Assembly (NCBI GenBank): GCA_044228245.1
Contig: JBGAVG010000001.1
Span: forward strand, 1-64,000
Origin: Methylotenera_A sp044228245
GTDB lineage: Bacteria > Pseudomonadota > Gammaproteobacteria > Burkholderiales > Methylophilaceae
Direction of reading: 5' to 3'
DNA length: 64,000 nt
Shown in pieces: positions 49,998-58,025 of this stretch; position 1 is the stretch's first letter, and every line of letters begins with the position of its first letter. The notes below the pieces were generated by a model. That model searched no databases and had not been told where the DNA came from. It worked only from the letters and a program-made list of their open reading frames with translations. Made by a program: the position numbers and the translations under genes.

Positions 49998-51208
49998 ATT
50001 GGCCTGCTTTTTAACGCTATTACAATCAAGCCATCCTGCAGTGTATTCCATATCAGATAAGGCTGATTCTTGTCTTGAATCAGAATCGGGTAATCTGCTT
50101 TTTGGCTGGAAGTCGCAAGCGTTTTGGCTTCATTCCATGATTTACCGCCATCATTTGAAAACATGCCTAAGATACTGGATTTTCCGCCATTAATCTCGCG
50201 CCAGACTAACCAGACGTTTTCACCGCCCAATTTATCTGAAAAACTTAGCAATGCAGGATGACCTGCCTGTTTGGTATTGTCTCCAAATTTTTTCGCCGGC
50301 GAGGACGCCCAAGCCACACCATCCATGCGGCTGTAATAGAGTCCCGGCCTGGCATCGTTACCATCGAAATACGCCATATGGTAACCCCACCAGTCCTTGC
50401 CCTCACCCCCACTTGCTAACGCTGCACCATGATGCGGGCAGCCATCAATTTGCCAATGCCCAAAGGTGGCGCGATGTGTGTCGGGCTTCGCGTCCGCTTT
50501 CGGGATTTCAGCTATCATGTGGTCGCGTTCACTGCCCTCAAACACATGCCGCCAAAGCGCAACCACTGTACCATCCGGCTTGTTGGTTGTTACAATACGG
50601 CAGCACTCGCAACTGCTGTCAGCCAGCTTTTGTTCCCGCTCAAAACTTACCCCTTTGTCAGCAGAAACCGCATAATAAATCGCTGCGCCATCGTATTTTT
50701 TACCCGCCGCTTTTGCGGCAATCAGATCGCGTTTATCTACCCAGGAAACCGTGATATTACCGTCTGGCGCAACATTTAGCGCATCAAAACGGTGGGTGAT
50801 TTCGGCACGATCCTGATGTACGATATAGGGCTTCTCGAAAGTTTTACCCGCATCAATCGACCGCGCAAACCAGATATACCCTGCAAACGGCTTTTTAAGT
50901 GCCTCCGTCCAAGTCACGTAGATATTGCCTTCTGGCGAGATGGCGATTTTTGGTCGCGCCTCGCCGTCTGCGCCAATTTTCTGTGGCATAGGGTTTACCT
51001 TTACAGTTGCCGAAAACGTTTTGCCAGAATCGCTACTTTTATCCACGACCACAAAACCATCAAGCACACTGGCACGCCATAAACTTCCCTGCGAATCAAA
51101 TGCTGTACTGATTGCCAGCATTGATTTTTGCGGCATGGTGTGTTCTTCGTGGGCAATACTTAAAAATGTCGCCAACATCAAACAAAGCGATAAAAAAGTT
51201 TTTATCAT
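49994..51208 (-). CDS. Periplasmic BNR/Asp-box repeat protein
   Basis: The 404-residue product has a signal peptide (1-19, then HEEHTMPQ) and several sialidase-type Asp-box repeats (SSDSGKTF, SIDAGKTF, SADKGVSF, SNDGGKSW), giving a beta-propeller. A cluster of cysteines and histidines (SSCECCRI and DGCPHHGAA) suggests metal binding rather than sialidase activity; typical sialidase catalytic residues cannot be assigned. It starts just after the TonB receptor stop, so the two are likely to be co-expressed. The start at 51208 is preferred for the signal peptide over 51229. Confidence 0.75.
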   Translation of the reverse strand: MIKTFLSLCLMLATFLSIAHEEHTMPQKSMLAISTAFDSQGSLWRASVLDGFVVVDKSSDSGKTFSATVKVNPMPQKIGADGEARPKIAISPEGNIYVTWTEALKKPFAGYIWFARSIDAGKTFEKPYIVHQDRAEITHRFDALNVAPDGNITVSWVDKRDLIAAKAAGKKYDGAAIYYAVSADKGVSFEREQKLADSSCECCRIVTTNKPDGTVVALWRHVFEGSERDHMIAEIPKADAKPDTHRATFGHWQIDGCPHHGAALASGGEGKDWWGYHMAYFDGNDARPGLYYSRMDGVAWASSPAKKFGDNTKQAGHPALLSFSDKLGGENVWLVWREINGGKSSILGMFSNDGGKSWNEAKTLATSSQKADYPILIQDKNQPYLIWNTLQDGLIVIALKSRPI

Positions 51209-51218
51209 TTTTTTAACC

Positions 51219-53567
51219 TTAGTAATCAAACTTCATGCCCGCAAAAAAAGTCCTCTGTGGGTAAGGGTTTGGGTTTACATAATATTTGTAGTTATTCAGG
51301 TTATTGATACCTGCCGATGCTGTCCATTGATTATTTACTTTATAAACAAGTTTGGTATCAAACACCGTGTACCGTGTAGCTGTGGTGCCATAAGTATTTG
51401 GATTGGTGGTATTGTATAGCAGATTAATCTCTTGATTGCCGCTGTAGCGGCCTGCCAGACTTACCGAAAACTTATCATTCACATGGTAAACCCCCACTAC
51501 CGTCGCCCGCCAATCCGGGATACGTGGCTGATCTTTGCCCTCGGTAAACGGGTTCTTTTCATTTTTTATAATTTCGGAATCCACATAAGTCACACTGGCG
51601 TTCAGATCAAAACCATCAAACCACAAATCGTTCATTTGCAACGCGGTTTCTATGCCTTTGGTGCGGATTTTATCAACGTTCTGGATACTCGAGATCGTCA
51701 CCCCAGGAATCGTTGTGGTATCCGTCTGCGAAATCAAAGCATCTCGTTTATCTTCATAGAACAATGAAGTTCGCCATAAACCCTTTGGCAAGATTTTCTC
51801 CACAGTAAATTCGCTCGAGCGTACATTTTCCGGTTTCAAATTCGGATCATTAGCCCGCACATTGCCAGGTAGACTGATGGTTTGGAATATTTCCGCCACT
51901 GTTGGATAACGATAAGCTTTACCGAAGGAACCGCGCAATATCCAATCATGTGTCGGCTGATATGACAATGCCAGTTTAGGTGAAAAATCATTTTGCGAGC
52001 GATCTGCATAATTGAGCTGACGAAATGCTGCCGGATTTGCAATATTAAAATTGCTGCCATCAAACGCTTTCCAATGCTCCCAGCGGCCGCCGGCAGTCGC
52101 TTTCCAGCCATGTGCAAACGCCCAGGCGTCTTGCAGATACAAAGCTTGCGTCTCGGTTTTTCCATACGAATTAGTACGCAAACTACCATTGTCACTTTTA
52201 AGCCAATTGGTAATATTCAACGTCTCAGATTCCAACTCATAGCGATCGTAGTGATAGCCAAAACTTAACTGATGCTCGCTTTTCATATCGCCGTCAGGTC
52301 GCCAATCACCTCGCAAATCAAGGGTTATCCAGCCCGTGCCATCGCCCTTTACAATGGTTCCAGGTGATTTAACAGCACCCTCGCCATCGTCAAAAGCGTT
52401 AGTTTGCACCGCGGTGCGAACAATATCTTTATTTTGGTCATACAGACTGGCTACTGCTTCAAAATCCCACACGCCACCAGTATCCGACTTAAGCGACAGG
52501 CCGTGCATCCAGTGTTCGCTCTCACTATGACTTGGCCCTGTGGCAGTTATAGTGTAAAAGTTAGGGTCGCCCGCAAAGCGCACAAACCGAGTTGTACCGC
52601 CAGCGGTCGTGTTCAGCAACGTCTGTCCTGAAGCGGTTTTTAAATAACTTTCCACGCTGCCGTCCGAATCGTTTTGCCATAGACCTAAGCTATATTTCGC
52701 TTGCAGTGTGGGTGAAATATCGTAAGCCAATTTAATAGTGGCGTTGTCCTGAATAGTATGGTCAATACCTGTGGTGCTGGTAATAATACGTGGCTTTCCG
52801 GTAGTATCAATATCACGAATGCCACCCGTGACTAAGGTAGAGTTAGCAAGCGTACCACCACTTGCGGCACGAACTGCATTGCCAAACGTCTGCGGTTGCC
52901 CATGACTATCCAGATGATCGATATTGATTAGAAAAGATAAATCGTTATATTTGCTGCCCACAGATGCGCTGCCATGGCCACCGCTGAATTGGTCATCTGC
53001 GCCATACAGCTTGAAATGCTGTGTAAATCCATCTAAAGCGACATGCGCTTCAAATTTCTCCGGCATGCGGGTAGTGATGTTCAACACACCGCCCATCGAA
53101 TTGCCGGGATAAAGCGCAGAAAAAGGCCCGTACATCACATCTATACGCTCAATTTCATTGGGTGAAACCATGCCCCAGCGCGGCGGTGTGCTAAAACTGT
53201 TATTGAGAAAGTTGGATAGCAACAAATCGTCTGCATACACAATCGTTTGCGCACTGGCAATGGCACTGTTGGCGCGCATCACCAAAATACCGTTACGGTC
53301 ACCAATGTAGCGCTCGCGCACATGCACGCTGGGCAGATACTGCAACGCACCCGAAGTAGTAACCGTGTTGGCGCTCTCTTCAATTTGTTTTGCGGTCACA
53401 CTCTCTACCGTATTGGGAATATTGGCTGGTATACCAGGTTTGGCTGCCTTCACTTCAATTTTTTCTAAAGTTTGTTCTGAACCTAAATAAGTATCGTGAT
53501 CTGCCCAAGCAAATTGGCTCATGCAAAACAATACGCTCATCGCGCATGTTATTAATTTTTCAGTCAT
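51219..53567 (-). CDS. TonB-dependent outer-membrane receptor
   Basis: The 782-residue protein has a signal peptide (1-22), a plug domain (about 55-165, with IERIDVMYGPFSALYPGNSM and GGVLNITTRMP) and a 22-strand-type beta-barrel ending in MKFDY with the C-terminal aromatic residue. It imports a substrate by TonB energy. The substrate is not evident; the Cys/His-rich periplasmic partner and the absence of siderophore genes make a metal such as copper a reasonable guess. It is divergent from regB. Confidence 0.92.
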   Translation of the reverse strand: MTEKLITCAMSVLFCMSQFAWADHDTYLGSEQTLEKIEVKAAKPGIPANIPNTVESVTAKQIEESANTVTTSGALQYLPSVHVRERYIGDRNGILVMRANSAIASAQTIVYADDLLLSNFLNNSFSTPPRWGMVSPNEIERIDVMYGPFSALYPGNSMGGVLNITTRMPEKFEAHVALDGFTQHFKLYGADDQFSGGHGSASVGSKYNDLSFLINIDHLDSHGQPQTFGNAVRAASGGTLANSTLVTGGIRDIDTTGKPRIITSTTGIDHTIQDNATIKLAYDISPTLQAKYSLGLWQNDSDGSVESYLKTASGQTLLNTTAGGTTRFVRFAGDPNFYTITATGPSHSESEHWMHGLSLKSDTGGVWDFEAVASLYDQNKDIVRTAVQTNAFDDGEGAVKSPGTIVKGDGTGWITLDLRGDWRPDGDMKSEHQLSFGYHYDRYELESETLNITNWLKSDNGSLRTNSYGKTETQALYLQDAWAFAHGWKATAGGRWEHWKAFDGSNFNIANPAAFRQLNYADRSQNDFSPKLALSYQPTHDWILRGSFGKAYRYPTVAEIFQTISLPGNVRANDPNLKPENVRSSEFTVEKILPKGLWRTSLFYEDKRDALISQTDTTTIPGVTISSIQNVDKIRTKGIETALQMNDLWFDGFDLNASVTYVDSEIIKNEKNPFTEGKDQPRIPDWRATVVGVYHVNDKFSVSLAGRYSGNQEINLLYNTTNPNTYGTTATRYTVFDTKLVYKVNNQWTASAGINNLNNYKYYVNPNPYPQRTFFAGMKFDY

Positions 53568-53651
53568 TACTCTTTAACCTAATTTTTTCACTTTAATATT
53601 GTTGCAATTTTATTTGAGATATTCATCGAGCGGAATGTGGCATATTGCCGC

Positions 53652-53666
53652 GCGACAATTTGTCGC
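53652..53666. promoter_or_regulatory. RegA/PrrA-box-like palindrome
   Basis: GCGACAATTTGTCGC is a perfect inverted repeat (7 bases, 1 base, 7 bases). It fits the form GCGNC-N5-GNCGC that I recall for RegA/PrrA-type regulators. It lies between the TonB receptor and regB, about 85 bases from the receptor start and 90 from regB, so RegA could control either or both. Confidence 0.55.
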
Positions 53667-53753
53667 AGGTGGTTTTAACGCATTATTTTCGTTAACGTTT
53701 TATAATAGCGGCCTATAACAGATTCGCCCATTGGGCTAAAACAATAGTAGCTT

Positions 53754-55061
53754 ATGCACCCACACCAACGGACTTTATCCAGCGCAACACGCCTTAATAT
53801 GCATCGCTTAATCATATTGCGCTGGGTGGTGATGGTTTCCCTCGGTTTGGTGATTTTTGGCTTGCAGCTCGCCTCTATCCCTTTACCTGTTTTACCTTTA
53901 TCACTCGTCATTGCAGCGCTAGGCTTATTAAATATCATGGCGTGGTGGCGCTTAAAGCAAACGCAGCAGACCACAGAGCGCGAATTACTTATACAGCTTT
54001 TAGGCGACATTGCCGCTTTTTCCGCGCTTTTTTATTTGAGCGGCGGTTATAGCAACCCATTTATCTGGATGTATTTACTGCCCATTACTGTGGCTGCGGT
54101 AGCGTTGCAAGCCCGTAATACCTGGTTGATTGCTGGGTTGAGCATTGCCTGTTATACCTTGCTTATCTTTTATCATATGCCGCTTTCGCACTTACATATG
54201 CATGACCATAGTGGCATGCAGGAAAATATGCATTTTGACATTCATTTAGTAGGCATGTGGCTGGGTTTTGTGGTGAGTGCGATTATTGTGGCGATTTTTA
54301 TTACCCGCATTGGACAGAATTTACGCGATTACGATAAAAAAATTGCCGAAGTGCGTGAAAAAGCGCTTGAAGGCGAACGCATGCTGGCCTTGGGTACACT
54401 GGCTACCAGCGCCGCGCACGAGCTTGGTACGCCGCTTGCAACTATCGCGGTAATAAGCAAAGAGCTATCGCAGGAATTGAAAAACCAGCCAGCTGCTTTG
54501 CAGCAGCTTGAGATATTGCGTACACAAATCTCACGTTGCAAAGAAATTTTATCCTCTATCACCCGCAATGCAGGACAAAACCGCGCGGAGGCCGGCCCAG
54601 GCTTACCCCTGCGTGATTTTTTAGAGGATGCCATTCAACGCTGGAGGGACACCCGGCCTGCCACCGAGCTGGTTGTATCCATGCCTCCAACTGCACATAA
54701 TCCGCATATTTTTATGGACAGGACACTCACACAGGCCATACAAAACTTGCTGGATAACGCAGCTGATGAATCCCCAGAGCGCGTGCTTTTTAACGCCGAA
54801 TGGGATGATAAATTGTTAAAGATTCAGATTCGGGATTTTGGCAACGGACTGAGCGTCGAAACAAAAAAACAACTAGGCACACCATTTTTTACCTCTAAGA
54901 ATGAAGAAGGCATGGGCTTGGGTGTTTATTTAACACAAACCACACTGGCGCGCTATGCCGGCGAGTTAAGTCTGAGCAATCATCCCGATGGGGGCGTAAT
55001 GACCAGCGTAAGGCTGCCCCTTGAAAAATTGCTCGTAGAAAAATTGAAAGTTTCTAAGTGA
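53754..55061 (+). CDS. regB: RegB/PrrB-type redox sensor histidine kinase
   Basis: RegB senses the redox state of the quinone pool and phosphorylates RegA. The 435-residue protein has about six membrane helices (25-190), the ubiquinone-binding heptapeptide GGYSNPF at 97-103, the H-box AHELGTPLAT (His222) and the redox cysteine in SRCKEIL (Cys262). The His-to-Cys distance of 40 matches the His225-Cys265 pair recalled for Rhodobacter RegB. The ATPase domain ends with GMGLGVYLTQTTLA. A His-rich loop (HLHMHDHSGMQENMH) is unusual. The stop overlaps the upstream edge of regA. Confidence 0.93.
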   Translation: MHPHQRTLSSATRLNMHRLIILRWVVMVSLGLVIFGLQLASIPLPVLPLSLVIAALGLLNIMAWWRLKQTQQTTERELLIQLLGDIAAFSALFYLSGGYSNPFIWMYLLPITVAAVALQARNTWLIAGLSIACYTLLIFYHMPLSHLHMHDHSGMQENMHFDIHLVGMWLGFVVSAIIVAIFITRIGQNLRDYDKKIAEVREKALEGERMLALGTLATSAAHELGTPLATIAVISKELSQELKNQPAALQQLEILRTQISRCKEILSSITRNAGQNRAEAGPGLPLRDFLEDAIQRWRDTRPATELVVSMPPTAHNPHIFMDRTLTQAIQNLLDNAADESPERVLFNAEWDDKLLKIQIRDFGNGLSVETKKQLGTPFFTSKNEEGMGLGVYLTQTTLARYAGELSLSNHPDGGVMTSVRLPLEKLLVEKLKVSK

Positions 55062-55063
55062 AT

Positions 55064-55621
55064 ATGTTGAATACTGAAGAAAAACCGTCGGAAAAACCAA
55101 CGCTACTTTTAGTGGATGATGACGAGGAATTCTTGAGCGTGCTCGCTCCTGCCATGAAAAAGCGCGGCTTCTTGGTCACAACGGCGAATAGTGCGGAAAA
55201 CGCTTTTGAACTTGCCAAGCAAGATGCGCCGGAATACGCCTTAGTAGATCTTAAAATGCCGGGCAACTCGGGCCTGGTGCTGGTGCGCCAACTCGCCAGC
55301 CTCAATGCAGGTACACGCATTGTTGTGCTCACTGGTTTTGCCAGCATCACTACTGCCGTAGAAGCTATTAAGCTTGGCGCAACACATTACCTTGCCAAAC
55401 CTGTAGATGCTGACGAGATTGTCGCGGCATTCAAAAAAGAATCCGGCGATGCCGAGGTGGAATTAGCAGCCAACCCGCTAACAGTAGATCGCCTGGAATG
55501 GGAACATATTCAGCGCGTGTTGGCAGAGCATGATGGCAATATTTCTGCTACTGCAAGAAGCCTTAACATGCACAGACGCTCATTGCAACGCAAATTAAAC
55601 AAGAACCCAACTAAAAATTAG
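55064..55621 (+). CDS. regA: RegA/PrrA/ActR-type response regulator
   Basis: The 185-residue protein has a receiver domain (LLLVDDDEEFLSVL, phospho-acceptor Asp62 in ALVDLKMPGNSG, LAKPVDADEI), a short linker and a C-terminal Fis-type HTH (HIQRVLAEHDGNISATAR, then SLNMHRRSLQRKLNK), as in RegA/PrrA. It is the cognate partner of the RegB kinase directly upstream; a GTG at 55058 would overlap regB. It probably activates genes for electron transport and carbon metabolism in response to redox state. Confidence 0.94.
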   Translation: MLNTEEKPSEKPTLLLVDDDEEFLSVLAPAMKKRGFLVTTANSAENAFELAKQDAPEYALVDLKMPGNSGLVLVRQLASLNAGTRIVVLTGFASITTAVEAIKLGATHYLAKPVDADEIVAAFKKESGDAEVELAANPLTVDRLEWEHIQRVLAEHDGNISATARSLNMHRRSLQRKLNKNPTKN

Positions 55622-55629
55622 GAGCTGAT

Positions 55630-56583
55630 ATGGCCGCAGGCAGTCTACTCGCGCTTTTAGACGATATCGCAACAATACTGGATGATGTTTCGGTGATGAC
55701 CAAAGTCGCTGCCAAAAAAACCTCCGGCGTGCTGGGCGATGATCTAGCGCTCAACGCGCAACAGGTTTCTGGTGTGCGTGCAGAGCGCGAGCTTCCGGTA
55801 GTATGGGCAGTGGCAAAAGGCTCATTCATCAACAAGCTGATATTAGTGCCGACTGCCTTGGCAATTAGCTACTTCATCCCTTGGCTAATCACGCCGTTGC
55901 TCATGATAGGCGGCGCGTATTTGTGCTTTGAAGGCTTTGAAAAAATCGCCCACAAATTCCTGCATAACGCGCATGAAGATGCAGCACATAATGCTGCACT
56001 AGCCGAAGCCGTTGCAGATGAAAAAGCAGATCTGGTCGAACTGGAAAAAGAAAAAATTAAAGGCGCAGTTCGTACTGACTTTATATTGTCAGCCGAAATT
56101 ATTGTGATTGCTCTTGGCTCTGTAGCTGGGGTGACAGCAACCTTTAGCAAACAAGTCGCCGTTGTTTCGCTGATTGCGATCATCATGACAGTAGGGGTAT
56201 ATGGCCTGGTAGCCGGCATTGTAAAAATGGATGACCTCGGATTGCACTTAATGCTTAAAAAAGGTAAAAGTTTTTATAGGCAACTGCAGCGTAAAATTGG
56301 CGAAAAATTACTGAGCTTTGCACCTTATTTGATGCGCACATTATCTGTGGTTGGCACGGCCGCCATGTTTATGGTGGGCGGCAGCATTATCGGTCACGGC
56401 GTACCCGCTTTACATCATTTCAGTGAGCATATCGCCGAAGTTATGCAACATTTACCTGTAGTTGGTGGTGCATTATCTATCATATCGCCGATTTTAATCG
56501 ATGCAATTGTTGGCTTGATTGTGGGTGCAATTTGCGTTGCGGTGTTTGAGCTTGGTAAGAAATTTTTACCTGAAAAGCGATAG
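55630..56583 (+). CDS. DUF808/YedI-type membrane protein
   Basis: The 317-residue protein fits the DUF808 family: AAGSLLALLDDIATILDDVS at the start, KKTSGVLGDDLALNAQQVSG, then several membrane helices and HKFLHNAHEDAA. The function is unknown. It follows regA by 8 bases with GGAGCTGAT as the ribosome-binding site, so it may be expressed with the RegB/RegA pair, although no functional link is known. Confidence 0.85.
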   Translation: MAAGSLLALLDDIATILDDVSVMTKVAAKKTSGVLGDDLALNAQQVSGVRAERELPVVWAVAKGSFINKLILVPTALAISYFIPWLITPLLMIGGAYLCFEGFEKIAHKFLHNAHEDAAHNAALAEAVADEKADLVELEKEKIKGAVRTDFILSAEIIVIALGSVAGVTATFSKQVAVVSLIAIIMTVGVYGLVAGIVKMDDLGLHLMLKKGKSFYRQLQRKIGEKLLSFAPYLMRTLSVVGTAAMFMVGGSIIGHGVPALHHFSEHIAEVMQHLPVVGGALSIISPILIDAIVGLIVGAICVAVFELGKKFLPEKR

Positions 56584-56600
56584 CGTTTTTTTACTAAAAA

Positions 56601-56912
56601 CTACATATTAATTTCTAGCGTCACTTTTATGGTGTCGCTTGTCGCTATTTTTTCTTTTTTTCGCACCTCTGCTTTAATCGGCAAGATGTAAGCGTCGGTT
56701 TTAGAATGCGGAAAAATTGAGGTCTGCCACGCCGTATTGCCGATGGTCGCCAGCACACGCACAGCGCCCCAGCCACGCCGTATACCTTGCAAGTTCTCGC
56801 TGAAAAATTTGATTTCTTCCGATTTATCTTTCGGCAAAGTAATAAAGTGCCAAGCACCTTTGCCTTGCCACAACCAGCACTTTCCGGTGAAAGTGAAACT
56901 TAAATCCAGCAT
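56601..56912 (-). CDS. DUF1905 protein
   Basis: The 103-residue product matches DUF1905: FTGKCWLWQGKGAWHFITLP, RRGWGAVRVLATIGNTAWQT, SIFPHSKTDAYILPIKAEVR. The function is unknown; related proteins are small beta-barrels. It lies 2 bases downstream of the sulfite-oxidase-like gene and is probably co-transcribed with it. Confidence 0.85.
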   Translation of the reverse strand: MLDLSFTFTGKCWLWQGKGAWHFITLPKDKSEEIKFFSENLQGIRRGWGAVRVLATIGNTAWQTSIFPHSKTDAYILPIKAEVRKKEKIATSDTIKVTLEINM

Positions 56913-56914
56913 GG

Positions 56915-57556
56915 CTATTCGTCGTCGCTAAAGCGCTGCTCCAGCCAGGGATCGGCTTCGTTATGATAGCCCCGCACTTCCCAAAAACCGGGTTTATCAA
57001 ACTCGTGCAGCTCGATGGCTTTCAGCCATTTAGCGCCTTTCCAGGCGTATCTTTTTGGCACCACCATGCGCACCGGGCCGCCATGTGCGGTGGTAAGTGG
57101 ATAACCAAGCACGCTGTGCGCAACCATCACGTCATCGTCAAGCAAAGCCGCCAGATCAAGATTGGTCGTGTAGCCATCGTAACCGTGCAAAGTCACGAAT
57201 TTGGCCGTTTTCAGCGGTGCTGCCTGCATCAGCAAATGCTGCGCCTTCACACCCACCCAATCCATATCCAGCCTGCTCCAGCGCGTAACACAGTGAAAAT
57301 CTGAAACACTGGTGGTTTGAGGCAATTGCTGAAACGCCTCCCAATCCAGATTCAGCTCATTCTCTACCAGACCGTAAACACGCAGTTTCCAGTTGGTTTT
57401 GTTGATGTCCGGCAGAATACCTAAATCCAGAATCGGGAAATTTTTGACTTCAGTCTGCCCGGCGGGCACGCGAACGTTTTGATTGATTTTTCCGGGTTTA
57501 TTGCCTTTTTTTGCGATGGCAATTTTGCCTTCAATGAGTTTTTTCCAGTCTGGCAT
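56915..57556 (-). CDS. Sulfite-oxidase-like molybdopterin protein
   Basis: The 213-residue product has the oxidoreductase molybdopterin-binding fold, with the molybdenum-ligand cysteine in SDFHCVTRWSRLDMDWVGV and the family features LGYPLTTAHGGPVRMVVPKR and GAKWLKAIEL. There is no signal peptide or transmembrane segment, so unlike MsrP it is probably cytoplasmic, similar to YuiH-type proteins. The substrate is unknown. The gene follows lspA with a 10-base gap. Confidence 0.88.
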   Translation of the reverse strand: MPDWKKLIEGKIAIAKKGNKPGKINQNVRVPAGQTEVKNFPILDLGILPDINKTNWKLRVYGLVENELNLDWEAFQQLPQTTSVSDFHCVTRWSRLDMDWVGVKAQHLLMQAAPLKTAKFVTLHGYDGYTTNLDLAALLDDDVMVAHSVLGYPLTTAHGGPVRMVVPKRYAWKGAKWLKAIELHEFDKPGFWEVRGYHNEADPWLEQRFSDDE

Positions 57557-57566
57557 CGCAGTATTT

Positions 57567-58025
57567 TTAAGCCTTGTCTTGTTTAAAGCTATCCCACAAT
57601 AAAATCGCCACGCCCACGCTTATCGCACTATCTGCCACGTTAAAGGCCGGCCAATAATATTCGTTGATATGGAAATATAAAAAATCCACCACATAGCCCA
57701 AAGTCAGCCGATCGTACAAATTACCGATGGCGCCACCCAGCACTAAGGCGAGGCCAGTACAAAAAAGTTTTTGCGTTGGATTTTTGCGAATCAAGTAAGT
57801 AATCACTATCACAGCAATAGCTGCAATTGCTGTAAAAAACCACTTCTGCCAGCCGCCAGCACTGCTTAAAAAGCTAAATGCCGCGCCCTCATTATGAAAG
57901 CGCACCAAGTCAAAAAAACTGGTAACAGTTAAATGCTCGCCATATTCAAAGGCATTTTGCACCAGATGTTTCGTGTATAAATCCAGCGCAACGACAATCG
58001 CACTGATTAAAAACCATTTACGCAT
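57567..58025 (-). CDS. lspA: Lipoprotein signal peptidase (signal peptidase II)
   Basis: LspA cleaves signal peptides from prolipoproteins in the inner membrane. The 152-residue protein has four membrane helices and the two catalytic aspartates in GGAIGNLYDRLTLGYVVDF and FNVADSAISVGV. It would process the several lipoproteins in this window (LptE, EexN and others). The ATG at 58025 overlaps the ileS stop by 8 bases; upstream in-frame starts would lie inside ileS. ileS-lspA is a common arrangement. Confidence 0.96.
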   Translation of the reverse strand: MRKWFLISAIVVALDLYTKHLVQNAFEYGEHLTVTSFFDLVRFHNEGAAFSFLSSAGGWQKWFFTAIAAIAVIVITYLIRKNPTQKLFCTGLALVLGGAIGNLYDRLTLGYVVDFLYFHINEYYWPAFNVADSAISVGVAILLWDSFKQDKA

